54,295 bases of DNA from positions 300,152-354,446 of the forward strand of contig MSXP01000006.1 in the NCBI GenBank assembly GCA_002083635.1, in the 5' to 3' direction. Source of the DNA: Proteobacteria bacterium ST_bin12 (lineage in GTDB: Bacteria; Pseudomonadota; Gammaproteobacteria; Burkholderiales; Methylophilaceae). The notes beneath the pieces are model-generated. The model was given only the letters and a program-made list of their open reading frames with translations. It did not search any database and was not told the DNA's origin. Positions 44,291 to 51,882 of the stretch are shown here, piece after piece; position 1 is the stretch's first letter, and each line of letters opens with the position of its first letter. The translations under genes were made by a program, and so were the position numbers.

Positions 44291-46469
44291 CGTCATTTCC
44301 CTTATTGTTATCGGCAACAATGTCTGTAATGTCCGGTTCAGCATAGTCATCTATAGGCTGTGTCGGAAATTTGATTACTTTGGCATTAGATGCAGCTTGG
44401 TTTAGCGATTCAGTTGAGGTCTTGCCCAGATTGAAAACTTCCGATTTACGGTTCTCAGCTTTTTCCAATGCACGGTTTTCCCTGATATTGTTGGTCTGAC
44501 ATGAATTGCTGAGATGACTGGTATCAGGCTTTTGCTGAATGGCAGACGCTACGATTGTTTCGACACGACCAGCGAGATTGGACCTGGCTAATTGTTGTGA
44601 CGGGGCATGATTCGCAGAGGTTTTCTTTTGTTTGAATTGCTGCTGTTCTATTTCCCAGCTAGAGACATTTTGATAAGCCCGGCTACGTTCAATCATATGA
44701 CAGACATCAAATTGACGAGGCGATTTTTCACTATGCAGATAGATTTCATCTGCATCGCGCGGATCGTATGAAACCTTGACCTTCCAGGTATTATTTTGTC
44801 GGGCGCGATCAAACCATAATTCTTCCATTGCACGCTGGCAGGTATAGTAGACTCCGCCAAACTTGATACCGAACATGGTGACAGTGGCCAATTGGGCCGG
44901 CAGCAAGCTGAACTTGACCAACTCTTCCGGATAGATGCGCAGCTGACCACTGCGATTTGCAATACCCCATTCCCATAACTCAACAGGGACCGCAGGAATA
45001 TTATCTGACGCTAGATCCTGGTCACGGTCATAATGTTTGAATTCATGGTCATTGTTGTAATAGAGTGCACATTCTATAATGATTTGGGTAAATTGATCTA
45101 AGTCCAATACCGCATCTAAGCGATAGTCTTTACTTCCACGCTCTCTGAAATCTGGTTCGATATAACCTGGCACATAAGGTTTGAACATTGCCGGAAGTAG
45201 CTTGAACCGCTGTTCAACGATGCCTTTCCAGTCAGCTCGATAGGCAGATGCATTTTCAACAATCACATTGAAGTTGTTCATCAAAGTATTAATGATATTG
45301 GCTTCAATTTCTCCTTTATCGCCCAGTATCGTAGAAGGCAGATGGTGACACGGCCATTCATGTGGTTCAATTTTGATATTGAATCTTTTGCAAAATGCCT
45401 GTTTATCTGTGACGGTATTGGCTAGCGCCATCATCGCGCCTACCCATGATGGCCCCTCAAGACCAACATATAGTCCTACTATCATCCGGCTGAATACATC
45501 GATCACGATGTAAATCACTGGTCGTCCTATGATTTTGGTACGGTCGATTCGAGAGACTAAGTAAACATCAGCGATCGTGGCATCGATTTGATACCGTGAG
45601 CCCGGACCCCAAACCTCTGCATTCGAAGTTCCCAGCAATCCTCTCAGGTCTTTATCATATGCCTTATTGCCGACGCGTTTACGTTTAATGTCTGGACGGT
45701 TATGATCCTGGTTGAGCCAGTAAGTAAATTGCCCAACGGTGGGGAAGCCTGAAGTTGCAACTTCATCTTTTGGTTGATGTATGATGCGTCCAGATTCATT
45801 ATCGACTTCGCGATTACAAAAAAACTTACGAATCATTTCATCAAAAGCGCCTTGAAGGGTAAATTTAGAGTCTGTTGCATAAAATCTTGATACCGCCACC
45901 TTGAATATTTTCCTCATGTCTTCGGAAACATTCAGGCCAACTTCCTCGCTGTATTTACGTGGCCTGCCGCGTTTGATATCCGGGTTTGATGTTCGAGTCT
46001 CTCCTTTAGCACCACATTTACTGTAGTCAGGCAACAACGCATTCTTGGTCTGTCCGCGTTGCCAATATCTTCTGAGGTAAAGGTAAATCGTTTTATGTGT
46101 GGTCTTATATTTTTCTTTGTTTTTTTTGATGCAGGCGACGATCAGATGCCAGCGTTTATTTTCAACGAAGATGGCAGGTTGATTGGCTACAAGCTCTTCA
46201 ATGAACGAATATGCTTTATCACGAATGTTTATATGTTTTGGAGGTAAGGCTTCGTCTTTGACGATGCGAAAGAACGGATCTGACTTTAACAGCTTAGCCT
46301 TGCCATCTGATAAATCAGCTTGCAGATTATTAGTACTAAGACTTTGTGGCAGGGCATGCACATCACCGATTTCAATCGTGAAGGCATATGGTTGTTCGGG
46401 ATGTATCCACAAGATACGGATTGTTTTGTCACCTTCATACTGAATCAAGTCATTTTTAAGGAACATCAT
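44277..46469 (-). CDS. tnsB: Tn7-like transposase TnsB (DDE integrase)
   Basis: A 730-aa DDE recombinase (Tn7: 702 aa) that binds the ends and joins 3' ends to target DNA. Catalytic D296 (SRYQIDATIAD), D384 (ILGDKGEIEA) and E419 (ADWKGIVEQ). The 35-residue D-E spacing equals that of Tn7 TnsB. Upstream are helix-turn-helix DNA-binding domains, including a basic RGRPRK segment; downstream is a Mu-type beta-barrel. The ATG overlaps the tnsA stop as ATGATG. Confidence 0.95.
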   Translation of the reverse strand: MMFLKNDLIQYEGDKTIRILWIHPEQPYAFTIEIGDVHALPQSLSTNNLQADLSDGKAKLLKSDPFFRIVKDEALPPKHINIRDKAYSFIEELVANQPAIFVENKRWHLIVACIKKNKEKYKTTHKTIYLYLRRYWQRGQTKNALLPDYSKCGAKGETRTSNPDIKRGRPRKYSEEVGLNVSEDMRKIFKVAVSRFYATDSKFTLQGAFDEMIRKFFCNREVDNESGRIIHQPKDEVATSGFPTVGQFTYWLNQDHNRPDIKRKRVGNKAYDKDLRGLLGTSNAEVWGPGSRYQIDATIADVYLVSRIDRTKIIGRPVIYIVIDVFSRMIVGLYVGLEGPSWVGAMMALANTVTDKQAFCKRFNIKIEPHEWPCHHLPSTILGDKGEIEANIINTLMNNFNVIVENASAYRADWKGIVEQRFKLLPAMFKPYVPGYIEPDFRERGSKDYRLDAVLDLDQFTQIIIECALYYNNDHEFKHYDRDQDLASDNIPAVPVELWEWGIANRSGQLRIYPEELVKFSLLPAQLATVTMFGIKFGGVYYTCQRAMEELWFDRARQNNTWKVKVSYDPRDADEIYLHSEKSPRQFDVCHMIERSRAYQNVSSWEIEQQQFKQKKTSANHAPSQQLARSNLAGRVETIVASAIQQKPDTSHLSNSCQTNNIRENRALEKAENRKSEVFNLGKTSTESLNQAASNAKVIKFPTQPIDDYAEPDITDIVADNNKGNDDERP

Positions 46470-47305
46470 GCTATGTTCCTCAGAGGTGTAACACTTGATA
46501 ATTGCTTCGTACTACATATAAATACATTGGTACTGAACGGAATATCAAGGTCAAAAGTGATTGCCTTATTTGCAACCAAGTGACGAATCGCAGTGATGAT
46601 ATCTTCCGCTTTCAAGCCTTGGGTAACTTCCAACTCCTGGATTAATTTTTTTATCTGTACACGATGTGTCTTGTTCAATGCAACCATCAGCCTGTGACAG
46701 GTATCCTCCCAGAAGCTCGGATAAGGAACAACTAAACCATCAAATGATTTCATCTCGTATAACAATCGCAGGTTCTCGACGCGTTGTTCCGGTATATCGG
46801 TATCAATGTACATTCGCCAATCGACATTCCTGCTCTCCCAATACCGACGTTCTATTTCTTGTTTTTCTATGGTCCTAGGGTCATCAAGTTCAGATTGAGA
46901 TTTAACTGACCGCGCGATTTCGATAATCTTGTTACCTACGCGTTTATCCACCAAAAAGTCCGTGGTCATTACGATGTCCGTACGAGTTCTGGAATCCATA
47001 GGATGGGCTACGCCCATTTCCTTTGCAATTCTGCGTGTAATGTCACGATCCAAGGGAAACTGTTCACGTACATCAATTACGTCATCCGACCAATCTAGTA
47101 ATAAAAAAATACCCCGTTCATTGTCTGAAAGCAGATGGTGTTCACGGGGTACTTTGCTGCTCGGAATCCTGCTGGAACGGCCCTTAGAAGGCACATCTTG
47201 TATGGTTAGCCAAGGCTTATAATCGATACCATGACCTTCGCCACGGCCTTCTTTTTTGAAGCGAGCTAATTTTTGCTCGTCAAATTCGTATTTGCGCTTT
47301 GCCAA
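46466..47305 (-). CDS. tnsA: Tn7-like endonuclease TnsA
   Basis: A 279-aa restriction-enzyme-like nuclease that cuts the 5' ends, making transposition cut-and-paste. The catalytic triad aligns with Tn7 TnsA E63, D114, K132: here E63 (SDNERGIF), D116 (MTTDFLV) and K135 (ARSVKSQ), followed by the conserved PRTIEKQEIERRYW helix. It starts only 18 nt after the upstream membrane-protein gene and so does not sit at a transposon end as tnsA usually does. Confidence 0.94.
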   Translation of the reverse strand: MAKRKYEFDEQKLARFKKEGRGEGHGIDYKPWLTIQDVPSKGRSSRIPSSKVPREHHLLSDNERGIFLLLDWSDDVIDVREQFPLDRDITRRIAKEMGVAHPMDSRTRTDIVMTTDFLVDKRVGNKIIEIARSVKSQSELDDPRTIEKQEIERRYWESRNVDWRMYIDTDIPEQRVENLRLLYEMKSFDGLVVPYPSFWEDTCHRLMVALNKTHRVQIKKLIQELEVTQGLKAEDIITAIRHLVANKAITFDLDIPFSTNVFICSTKQLSSVTPLRNIA

Positions 47306-47323
47306 AAGTCGTCTTTTACTTAT

Positions 47324-47602
47324 TTAATATTGTAAAAAACGCTTACGGTCTTTTAAGTAAACCCTGATTGCCACCCCGAAAAATGTGAACAAGGCTCCCC
47401 ATGCAGCATACTCGTATCGCATTTCTATGTAGGGCCTGATCACATCTGCCAATGGTGCGAGATACCCTTTAAAATGTAGTGTTTCTGCAAAGTGATGACC
47501 CAACAATAATATACCTACGAAAAACACCACACCAAAAATGATGGCTAACTGCGTCTTGACGGAATAGGCTAAAACTAATAAAAACTCTTCTAAAAATGAC
47601 AT
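47324..47602 (-). CDS. Small two-helix membrane protein
   Basis: A 92-aa protein with two predicted membrane helices (about 17-37, LAIIFGVVFFVGILLLGHHF; about 64-82, AAWGALFTFFGVAIRVYL) and short charged ends. Not recognised. It lies between the E1-like gene (14-nt gap) and tnsA (18-nt gap) in the same operon and could anchor or regulate the conjugation system. Confidence 0.75.
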   Translation of the reverse strand: MSFLEEFLLVLAYSVKTQLAIIFGVVFFVGILLLGHHFAETLHFKGYLAPLADVIRPYIEMRYEYAAWGALFTFFGVAIRVYLKDRKRFLQY

Positions 47603-47616
47603 CTCAATATCCTCGC

Positions 47617-48462
47617 TTATAGATAACGTTCAAGGTTTGTTGCATCAGCTACACCACGAACATTTTTACAATAATGGCAATCATCAATATTTATCTCGTT
47701 CTTAACAGCAACAATGCCCATATTTCCCCGGTATTCCAGTTTTTTCTTAGCCTTACGAATTCCTGTAGCCTGAAGCATGTATTCCATTACGGCGAGTGAT
47801 GCAATGATGCCGTTCAAGGAAACGACTGAGGGCCCACCTTCTTCCAGCTGGGTTTTGTCTACGCCATACAAATCCTCCCGGTCGCGCCGCCCATTCTCGC
47901 TACTTAAGAATTTTGTGACGACATTCATATTGAGGACATCCATACAAACCAGACAACCTGGCTCATCAGGTCTAACATAGACCATACGACCACCGTAGAT
48001 GAGCATGCCTTCGTTATCAGTATCTGATGCCAAGTCGAATAACTCTTTGTCGTAAGCCAATGCAAACTCATTCAAGATGAATCGTGGGCCGTCATCATCC
48101 AGACAACCGAAAATCACATCGGCTTGTTTCAAAGCTACAATAGCTTTTGCACTTCGTAAACTTGCGTGAACTGTTTCCACTTCGATTGATGGATCTATCA
48201 TGTAGACACTGCGTTTGATTAAATCCACTTTGTGAAAGCCGGTTATAGGGTCGTCATCGTATGCCAGCACGTATCGGTTTTTGTTAGTCAGGCTCAATAC
48301 CTCGTCATCGATAGCGATGATTTTCTTGACCCCAAGGTATGCTAGCTGCTGAATTACATGATGTCCAAGTCCACCACAGCCAACCACGGCCACTACTGAT
48401 TCACGCAATATGCGCTGACCATCGACCCCAAAGAAGATAATATTTCTGTTAAATCTTTTCAT
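47617..48462 (-). CDS. E1-like ThiF-family adenylyltransferase
   Basis: A 281-aa E1-superfamily enzyme expected to adenylate the C terminus of a ubiquitin-like protein. The nucleotide motif is GCGGLG (28-33), the acidic/basic substrate loop IDDEVLSLTNKNR, and GCLDDDGPR at about 119-127. Zinc ligands are C170/C173 and C262/C265. The only other cysteines are C29 (in the glycine loop) and C120, so no separate catalytic Cys is visible in the crossover region. It overlaps the JAMM gene by 14 nt. Confidence 0.9.
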   Translation of the reverse strand: MKRFNRNIIFFGVDGQRILRESVVAVVGCGGLGHHVIQQLAYLGVKKIIAIDDEVLSLTNKNRYVLAYDDDPITGFHKVDLIKRSVYMIDPSIEVETVHASLRSAKAIVALKQADVIFGCLDDDGPRFILNEFALAYDKELFDLASDTDNEGMLIYGGRMVYVRPDEPGCLVCMDVLNMNVVTKFLSSENGRRDREDLYGVDKTQLEEGGPSVVSLNGIIASLAVMEYMLQATGIRKAKKKLEYRGNMGIVAVKNEINIDDCHYCKNVRGVADATNLERYL

Positions 48463-48979
48463 AAAAACCTCTGCTAAGTGCGTTCATTGAATTACCGGTT
48501 GTGGAATGAAATGCCTGTCCTGTATTTATGCCAGTTACGTTAATTGGTAGTTTTTGTTGATCTATCCAAGCAAAGCCATCGATACATTGATAGCCATATA
48601 CCAATGCCGCGTATGGCCTTCCTTTAAGACGCCAGCGAATGTGAGGTACGAAATCCTTAAACCCCATCCAGTCGGCGAGGGAAAATGCCACTTTTTGCTG
48701 TCCCGGATGACAGTGAATTTCGACAAGAGCGGCGTCCATATCATGTGCTTTCTTGATTAGGCTAGCCCGGGTGGTATCGCACAATTCAAGGTAGTCTCGT
48801 TCTTGCGAAGCATAGTCAGACGAAGTCAAAGGCAGCCATTCCCTGACATTGAAGATCTGTGTTTCATCGTCGTAACTACAGAATAAGAAACCACCTTGCT
48901 CTCTGCGGTCGCCTTTGGGAAAAAGGTGGAGCAGGATGTCAGCATGCATAGCTGCCGACATATGGATAGATACGTCCAC
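48449..48979 (-). CDS. JAB/JAMM metallopeptidase
   Basis: A 176-aa Mov34/JAB-fold protein, probably removing or maturing the ubiquitin-like protein. Zinc site: E27 (EQGGFLF), H89 and H91 (EIHCHPG), S100 and D103 (SLAD). The spacer between H91 and S100 is eight residues, one more than in Rpn11. The start is a GTG with AAGGAG at ideal spacing; it begins 1 nt after the upstream stop. Confidence 0.9.
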   Translation of the reverse strand: MDVSIHMSAAMHADILLHLFPKGDRREQGGFLFCSYDDETQIFNVREWLPLTSSDYASQERDYLELCDTTRASLIKKAHDMDAALVEIHCHPGQQKVAFSLADWMGFKDFVPHIRWRLKGRPYAALVYGYQCIDGFAWIDQQKLPINVTGINTGQAFHSTTGNSMNALSRGFYEKI

Positions 48980-48980
48980 C

Positions 48981-49640
48981 TTACGCTCCTTCTTGTAAGC
49001 GGTTCATGAAGCTATATGCAAAGTTAAGTAGATTAAAACCTTTACGCAGATCATCACTTGGGCGCCATTCGATAGGTGACCATGAAAACATTCCCCATTC
49101 CCCAGCAAAGGGCGGAACATCAGCGATGATGTCTTGATAATTTGATGGCATGGTTTCTTTGTACCTCAGGCCCGTAGGTACGAAGAAACCATAAGGTGGG
49201 GTACCTGGATAACCAGGCATTGCCCTGAAGGCTATATCCGCTTTTTTCACGCTCCAACCATCAGGTAAAAGGTAGTCCCTAATCAGGAACCAGTTGCCTT
49301 GTTGTTCAACATTCTTGAAATGGCCTTGTAGGTGATAAAGCTCATCTGCTAAACGATGATCGAAAACGCCATCGCCACGTTGCCAGCGGATTTTTTTGGC
49401 AAAACCATGACCAGGTTTCAAGTTCACTATTTCGTTTGGCGCTAATGTTTGCTCGACGTTGTCAGCATCGATTTCGATTACACCTTCAGTACCCCATCCA
49501 CCAAGTTGTGCGATCTCTTCGGTAGTGATAGTGTTTTTCGACCAGGCGTGTTCTACGCCTTCAATATTTACGAAATATTTAGGGCCATTTGATTCTTTTT
49601 CTACATTTACTTCTGCTTTGGATACACTTATAGTTTTCAT
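48981..49640 (-). CDS. Ubiquitin-like (multiubiquitin type) / E2-like fusion protein
   Basis: A 219-aa protein I read as two domains. Residues 21-88 are a beta-grasp ubiquitin-like domain of the bacterial multiubiquitin type (YFVNIEGVEHAWSKNTIT, ending PGHGFAKKIRW). Residues 96-219 resemble the prokaryotic E2 family E (IRDYLLPDGWSVKKADIAF, PGYPGTPPYGFFVPTGL, WGMFSWSPIEWRP). The whole protein contains no cysteine, so it cannot form a canonical E2 thioester. ATG 49640 fits AAGGA spacing better than 49646. First gene of the operon running into tnsABCDE. Confidence 0.82.
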   Translation of the reverse strand: MKTISVSKAEVNVEKESNGPKYFVNIEGVEHAWSKNTITTEEIAQLGGWGTEGVIEIDADNVEQTLAPNEIVNLKPGHGFAKKIRWQRGDGVFDHRLADELYHLQGHFKNVEQQGNWFLIRDYLLPDGWSVKKADIAFRAMPGYPGTPPYGFFVPTGLRYKETMPSNYQDIIADVPPFAGEWGMFSWSPIEWRPSDDLRKGFNLLNFAYSFMNRLQEGA

Positions 49641-49696
49641 TATCATTCCTTTATTAGTAGTAAGATTTAGGGTTTTGTTCTTCCCTTACTAACAAG

Positions 49697-49773
49697 ATGC
49701 TTAGATTCGACATTTTTTGATGCGAAAAAAAAATATTTTCTTAAAAACGTGAAAAAAATGAATCTCTAAGCAT
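49697..49773. promoter_or_regulatory. Inverted repeat in the divergent control region
   Basis: ATGCTTAGATTC (49697-49708) and GAATCTCTAAGCAT (49760-49773) are inverted with a 2-nt insertion and 51-bp spacing. They lie between the ubiquitin-like/tns operon and the sigma-like gene, so this may be a shared operator or a pair of matching promoters. Confidence 0.55.
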
Positions 49774-49797
49774 TACATATATGAGGAGGGTTCTAAT

Positions 49798-50418
49798 TTG
49801 AAACCAATATCAGCAACCGTAGCATCAAAAAATGATGTTTTGGCAGCCATAGACACTCTAGATAAATTGGCAAAACAAAAAATCGTTGTGGCTGCAAAGC
49901 GTATTCTTGGGCGTCACCCAGGATTACAAATCCACATGAGTGTAGAAGAGCTCATTCAAGAGGGTCTTACCCTGGCCCTTGAGACAAGGAATTGGGATCC
50001 GGCCAAAGCGGATTTTCCTAGATTCATTTCTGGCAATATGCGAAGTTTTGCATCTAATGAAAGTCGCAAGAATGCTCACACACGTCCAAACATTGATTAT
50101 GTTGAAGATAGTGTGGAACTTGAGTCAGCTACGGCATCTGCTACCGTTCAAAGATCCCTTACTCCCCCCGAAAAGCTTATTGAAGATCATGAAAATGCGA
50201 CGATGGCTACTAAAGTAGCCATACTTAAAATGACCCTGTCTGAGGACAAAGAAGCATTAGCGATTTTGAATCTGTTATTAGAAAATCAACCTAAGCGTGA
50301 GATTAGAAAACAATTGTGTATGACGGAAAAACAATATTGGACAGCTGACAGTCGTCTGTTGAGAGCCGTCAATAAACTTGGAGAGAATTATGAAAAATTT
50401 GGTAAAACCAAATCCTGA
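49798..50418 (+). CDS. Sigma-70-like factor
   Basis: A 206-aa protein with a region-2-like part (MSVEELIQEGLTLALETRNW, then a hydrophobic/aromatic FPRFISGNMRSFASNESR) and a region-4-like helix-turn-helix (KREIRKQLCMTEKQYWTADS). A TTG start is strongly supported by GAGGAGG 7 nt upstream. It resembles small alternative sigma factors found on mobile elements. Divergent from the ubiquitin-like/tns operon, it is a good candidate for its regulator. Confidence 0.75.
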   Translation: MKPISATVASKNDVLAAIDTLDKLAKQKIVVAAKRILGRHPGLQIHMSVEELIQEGLTLALETRNWDPAKADFPRFISGNMRSFASNESRKNAHTRPNIDYVEDSVELESATASATVQRSLTPPEKLIEDHENATMATKVAILKMTLSEDKEALAILNLLLENQPKREIRKQLCMTEKQYWTADSRLLRAVNKLGENYEKFGKTKS

Positions 50419-50773
50419 AGAAGCAATCCTTAGTCATGAGTTGGAATTCATCAATGAAAGTCCTGCAGACGTCTTCAATGAATATTTAGCCACGAATGGA
50501 GAACAATCAGAGATGCTTACAAAGCAGTTCGATAGCGCGGTTACACGCTTATCTAATCGCTTTTCTTCATCTAACATGGCTGAAGTGTCCGAGTTGATGC
50601 ACAAAAAGCGTTCCATACTGCAGGAGCTGTTACTGACCGCCACTTCTTTGGGGCTTACGGTCGATGTGTCGGAAGATGACATCCCTAATCTTGTGGAAGA
50701 AGAGTTAGATGCCTATATCATTCTTTTTTCATCTTCATCTGATGACGATAGCGATCTTGAACTCGACTCTTGA
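50390..50773 (+). CDS. Acidic hypothetical protein downstream of the sigma-like gene
   Basis: 127 aa, unrecognised, strongly acidic with a Ser/Asp-rich C terminus (SSSSDDDSDLELDS) and helical middle. The ATG at 50390 has GGAGAG before it and overlaps the end of the sigma-like gene by 29 nt. Co-translation and acidity make an anti-sigma or partner role possible, but this is inference. Confidence 0.65.
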   Translation: MKNLVKPNPEEAILSHELEFINESPADVFNEYLATNGEQSEMLTKQFDSAVTRLSNRFSSSNMAEVSELMHKKRSILQELLLTATSLGLTVDVSEDDIPNLVEEELDAYIILFSSSSDDDSDLELDS

Positions 50774-50791
50774 TTATTAACACAAATAAAG

Positions 50792-50817
50792 GGTGCCTTT
50801 AAGGCACCTTTTTTTAT
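50792..50817 (+). terminator. Rho-independent terminator after the sigma-like operon
   Basis: The palindrome GGTGCCTTTAAGGCACC followed by seven or more T. It separates the sigma-like pair from the MerR-like operon. Confidence 0.88.
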
Positions 50818-50903
50818 TGTATATTTGTGTAAAAATTTAACCATAATTTAGATATGAAATTCATACAACATATTGAAAGTTAATAATAAATATGTATTTG
50901 CAA

Positions 50904-50931
50904 AAATATAGTCTAGTGTTAAACTATATTT
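50904..50931 (+). promoter_or_regulatory. Dyad operator before the MerR-like gene
   Basis: AAATATAGT (50904-50912) and ACTATATTT (50923-50931) are perfect inverted arms with a 10-bp spacer. TTGCAA at 50899 and TATATT at 50925 are 20 bp apart, the long spacer with dyad expected of MerR-regulated promoters. Confidence 0.5.
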
Positions 50932-50933
50932 AT

Positions 50934-51383
50934 ATGACTAAAAATGACACCATAATTTTCATCAAAGATTGGTATACTGCTAGATCTGCTGCACGTATAA
51001 CGGATTTGAGTCTTGCCATGATCAACTATCTATGCCGGGAAGAATTGGTTGTTCCAGCTGCTGGTTCCAAACGCGGAAAAGGTAACGCACGTAAATATTC
51101 TTTTACAGACCTATTGATGTTGCGCATGATCAAACGCCTGTTGGCCAATGACATCTCTGTATTAAATCTAAAGAAGTCATTTAAAGTCATGCGAGGCCGT
51201 GGCATGAACTGTAGGGATTTACTTTCCCAAAAATATGTCGTAACTGATGGTAAGAGTATCTACTTTAAGACCGATGGCGTAATTGAGTTAATCGAGTCAG
51301 GCCAACTGGCTTTTGCGTTTGTTTTAGAGCTGGGCGCTATCAGGGAAGAGGTTACGGCGAATATTCAGAAACAGGCTGCCTGA
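50934..51383 (+). CDS. MerR-like regulator
   Basis: A 149-aa protein with a MerR-type winged helix: WYTARSAARITDLSLAMINYLCREELVVPA followed by KYSFTDLLMLRMIKRLLANDISVLNLKKS (residues about 13-92), then a C-terminal region without the usual metal-binding cysteines. No good ribosome site precedes either ATG (50892 or 50934); the second is chosen because the first would place the dyad inside the gene. It probably autoregulates the following four-gene run. Confidence 0.7.
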   Translation: MTKNDTIIFIKDWYTARSAARITDLSLAMINYLCREELVVPAAGSKRGKGNARKYSFTDLLMLRMIKRLLANDISVLNLKKSFKVMRGRGMNCRDLLSQKYVVTDGKSIYFKTDGVIELIESGQLAFAFVLELGAIREEVTANIQKQAA

Positions 51384-51437
51384 GCCTTTTCTGTGAGCGT
51401 GAATGGTTAATTCCAAGTCACTATTTAGGAGACTGAA

Positions 51438-51869
51438 ATGAGCATAATGTCAGCACATGAGTTGGATGATAGCGATATTCTTTACAAGCAGTTTGCCATC
51501 TTGGCTAACTCTTATGTAGATAAACTGCCAGAACCTAATAAATTGCATATCGCTCAAATCCCATTAGAGAATCTTTACAGATTATTTGAAATGTATCGTT
51601 ATGATGCATTTGCTGATGACAATCACAGCGGCGTTCTGGATCTCGACAACGTCAATCATATGACCGCTGAAGATTACCCTTGGCATACAGACATCAAAAA
51701 GGCATTAACCAGTGCTTTCAACCATACTTTTGGTCGAGACAATAACGATGCAATCGATGAAATAGAAGATGTTTTAAAACAGATCTCTCTTAATAACCCT
51801 GTCATGGATAATAAGAAGGACAATGCTAAGAAGTTCTTCAATCACTTCATTCATGAATTAGTGATTTGA
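51438..51869 (+). CDS. Hypothetical protein of the dCTP deaminase operon
   Basis: 143 aa, not recognised: acidic, largely helical, no signal peptide. AGGAG precedes the ATG. It is 13 nt from the metallopeptidase gene and 54 nt after the MerR-like gene, so it is probably cotranscribed. Confidence 0.7.
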   Translation: MSIMSAHELDDSDILYKQFAILANSYVDKLPEPNKLHIAQIPLENLYRLFEMYRYDAFADDNHSGVLDLDNVNHMTAEDYPWHTDIKKALTSAFNHTFGRDNNDAIDEIEDVLKQISLNNPVMDNKKDNAKKFFNHFIHELVI

Positions 51870-51882
51870 TATCGAGTAGAGG

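Noticed and set aside
39086..47305. A CRISPR-associated transposon (Tn7-like with Cascade or Cas12k)
   Set aside because: No cas gene or repeat-spacer array was found; TnsD and TnsE are both present as in classical Tn7.
47617..48462. Thiamine or molybdopterin role (ThiF/MoeB) for the E1-like gene
   Set aside because: Neighbours are a Ubl/E2-like fusion and a JAMM peptidase rather than thiS, thiG or moa genes; the thiamine genes of the window are 45 kb away outside the element.
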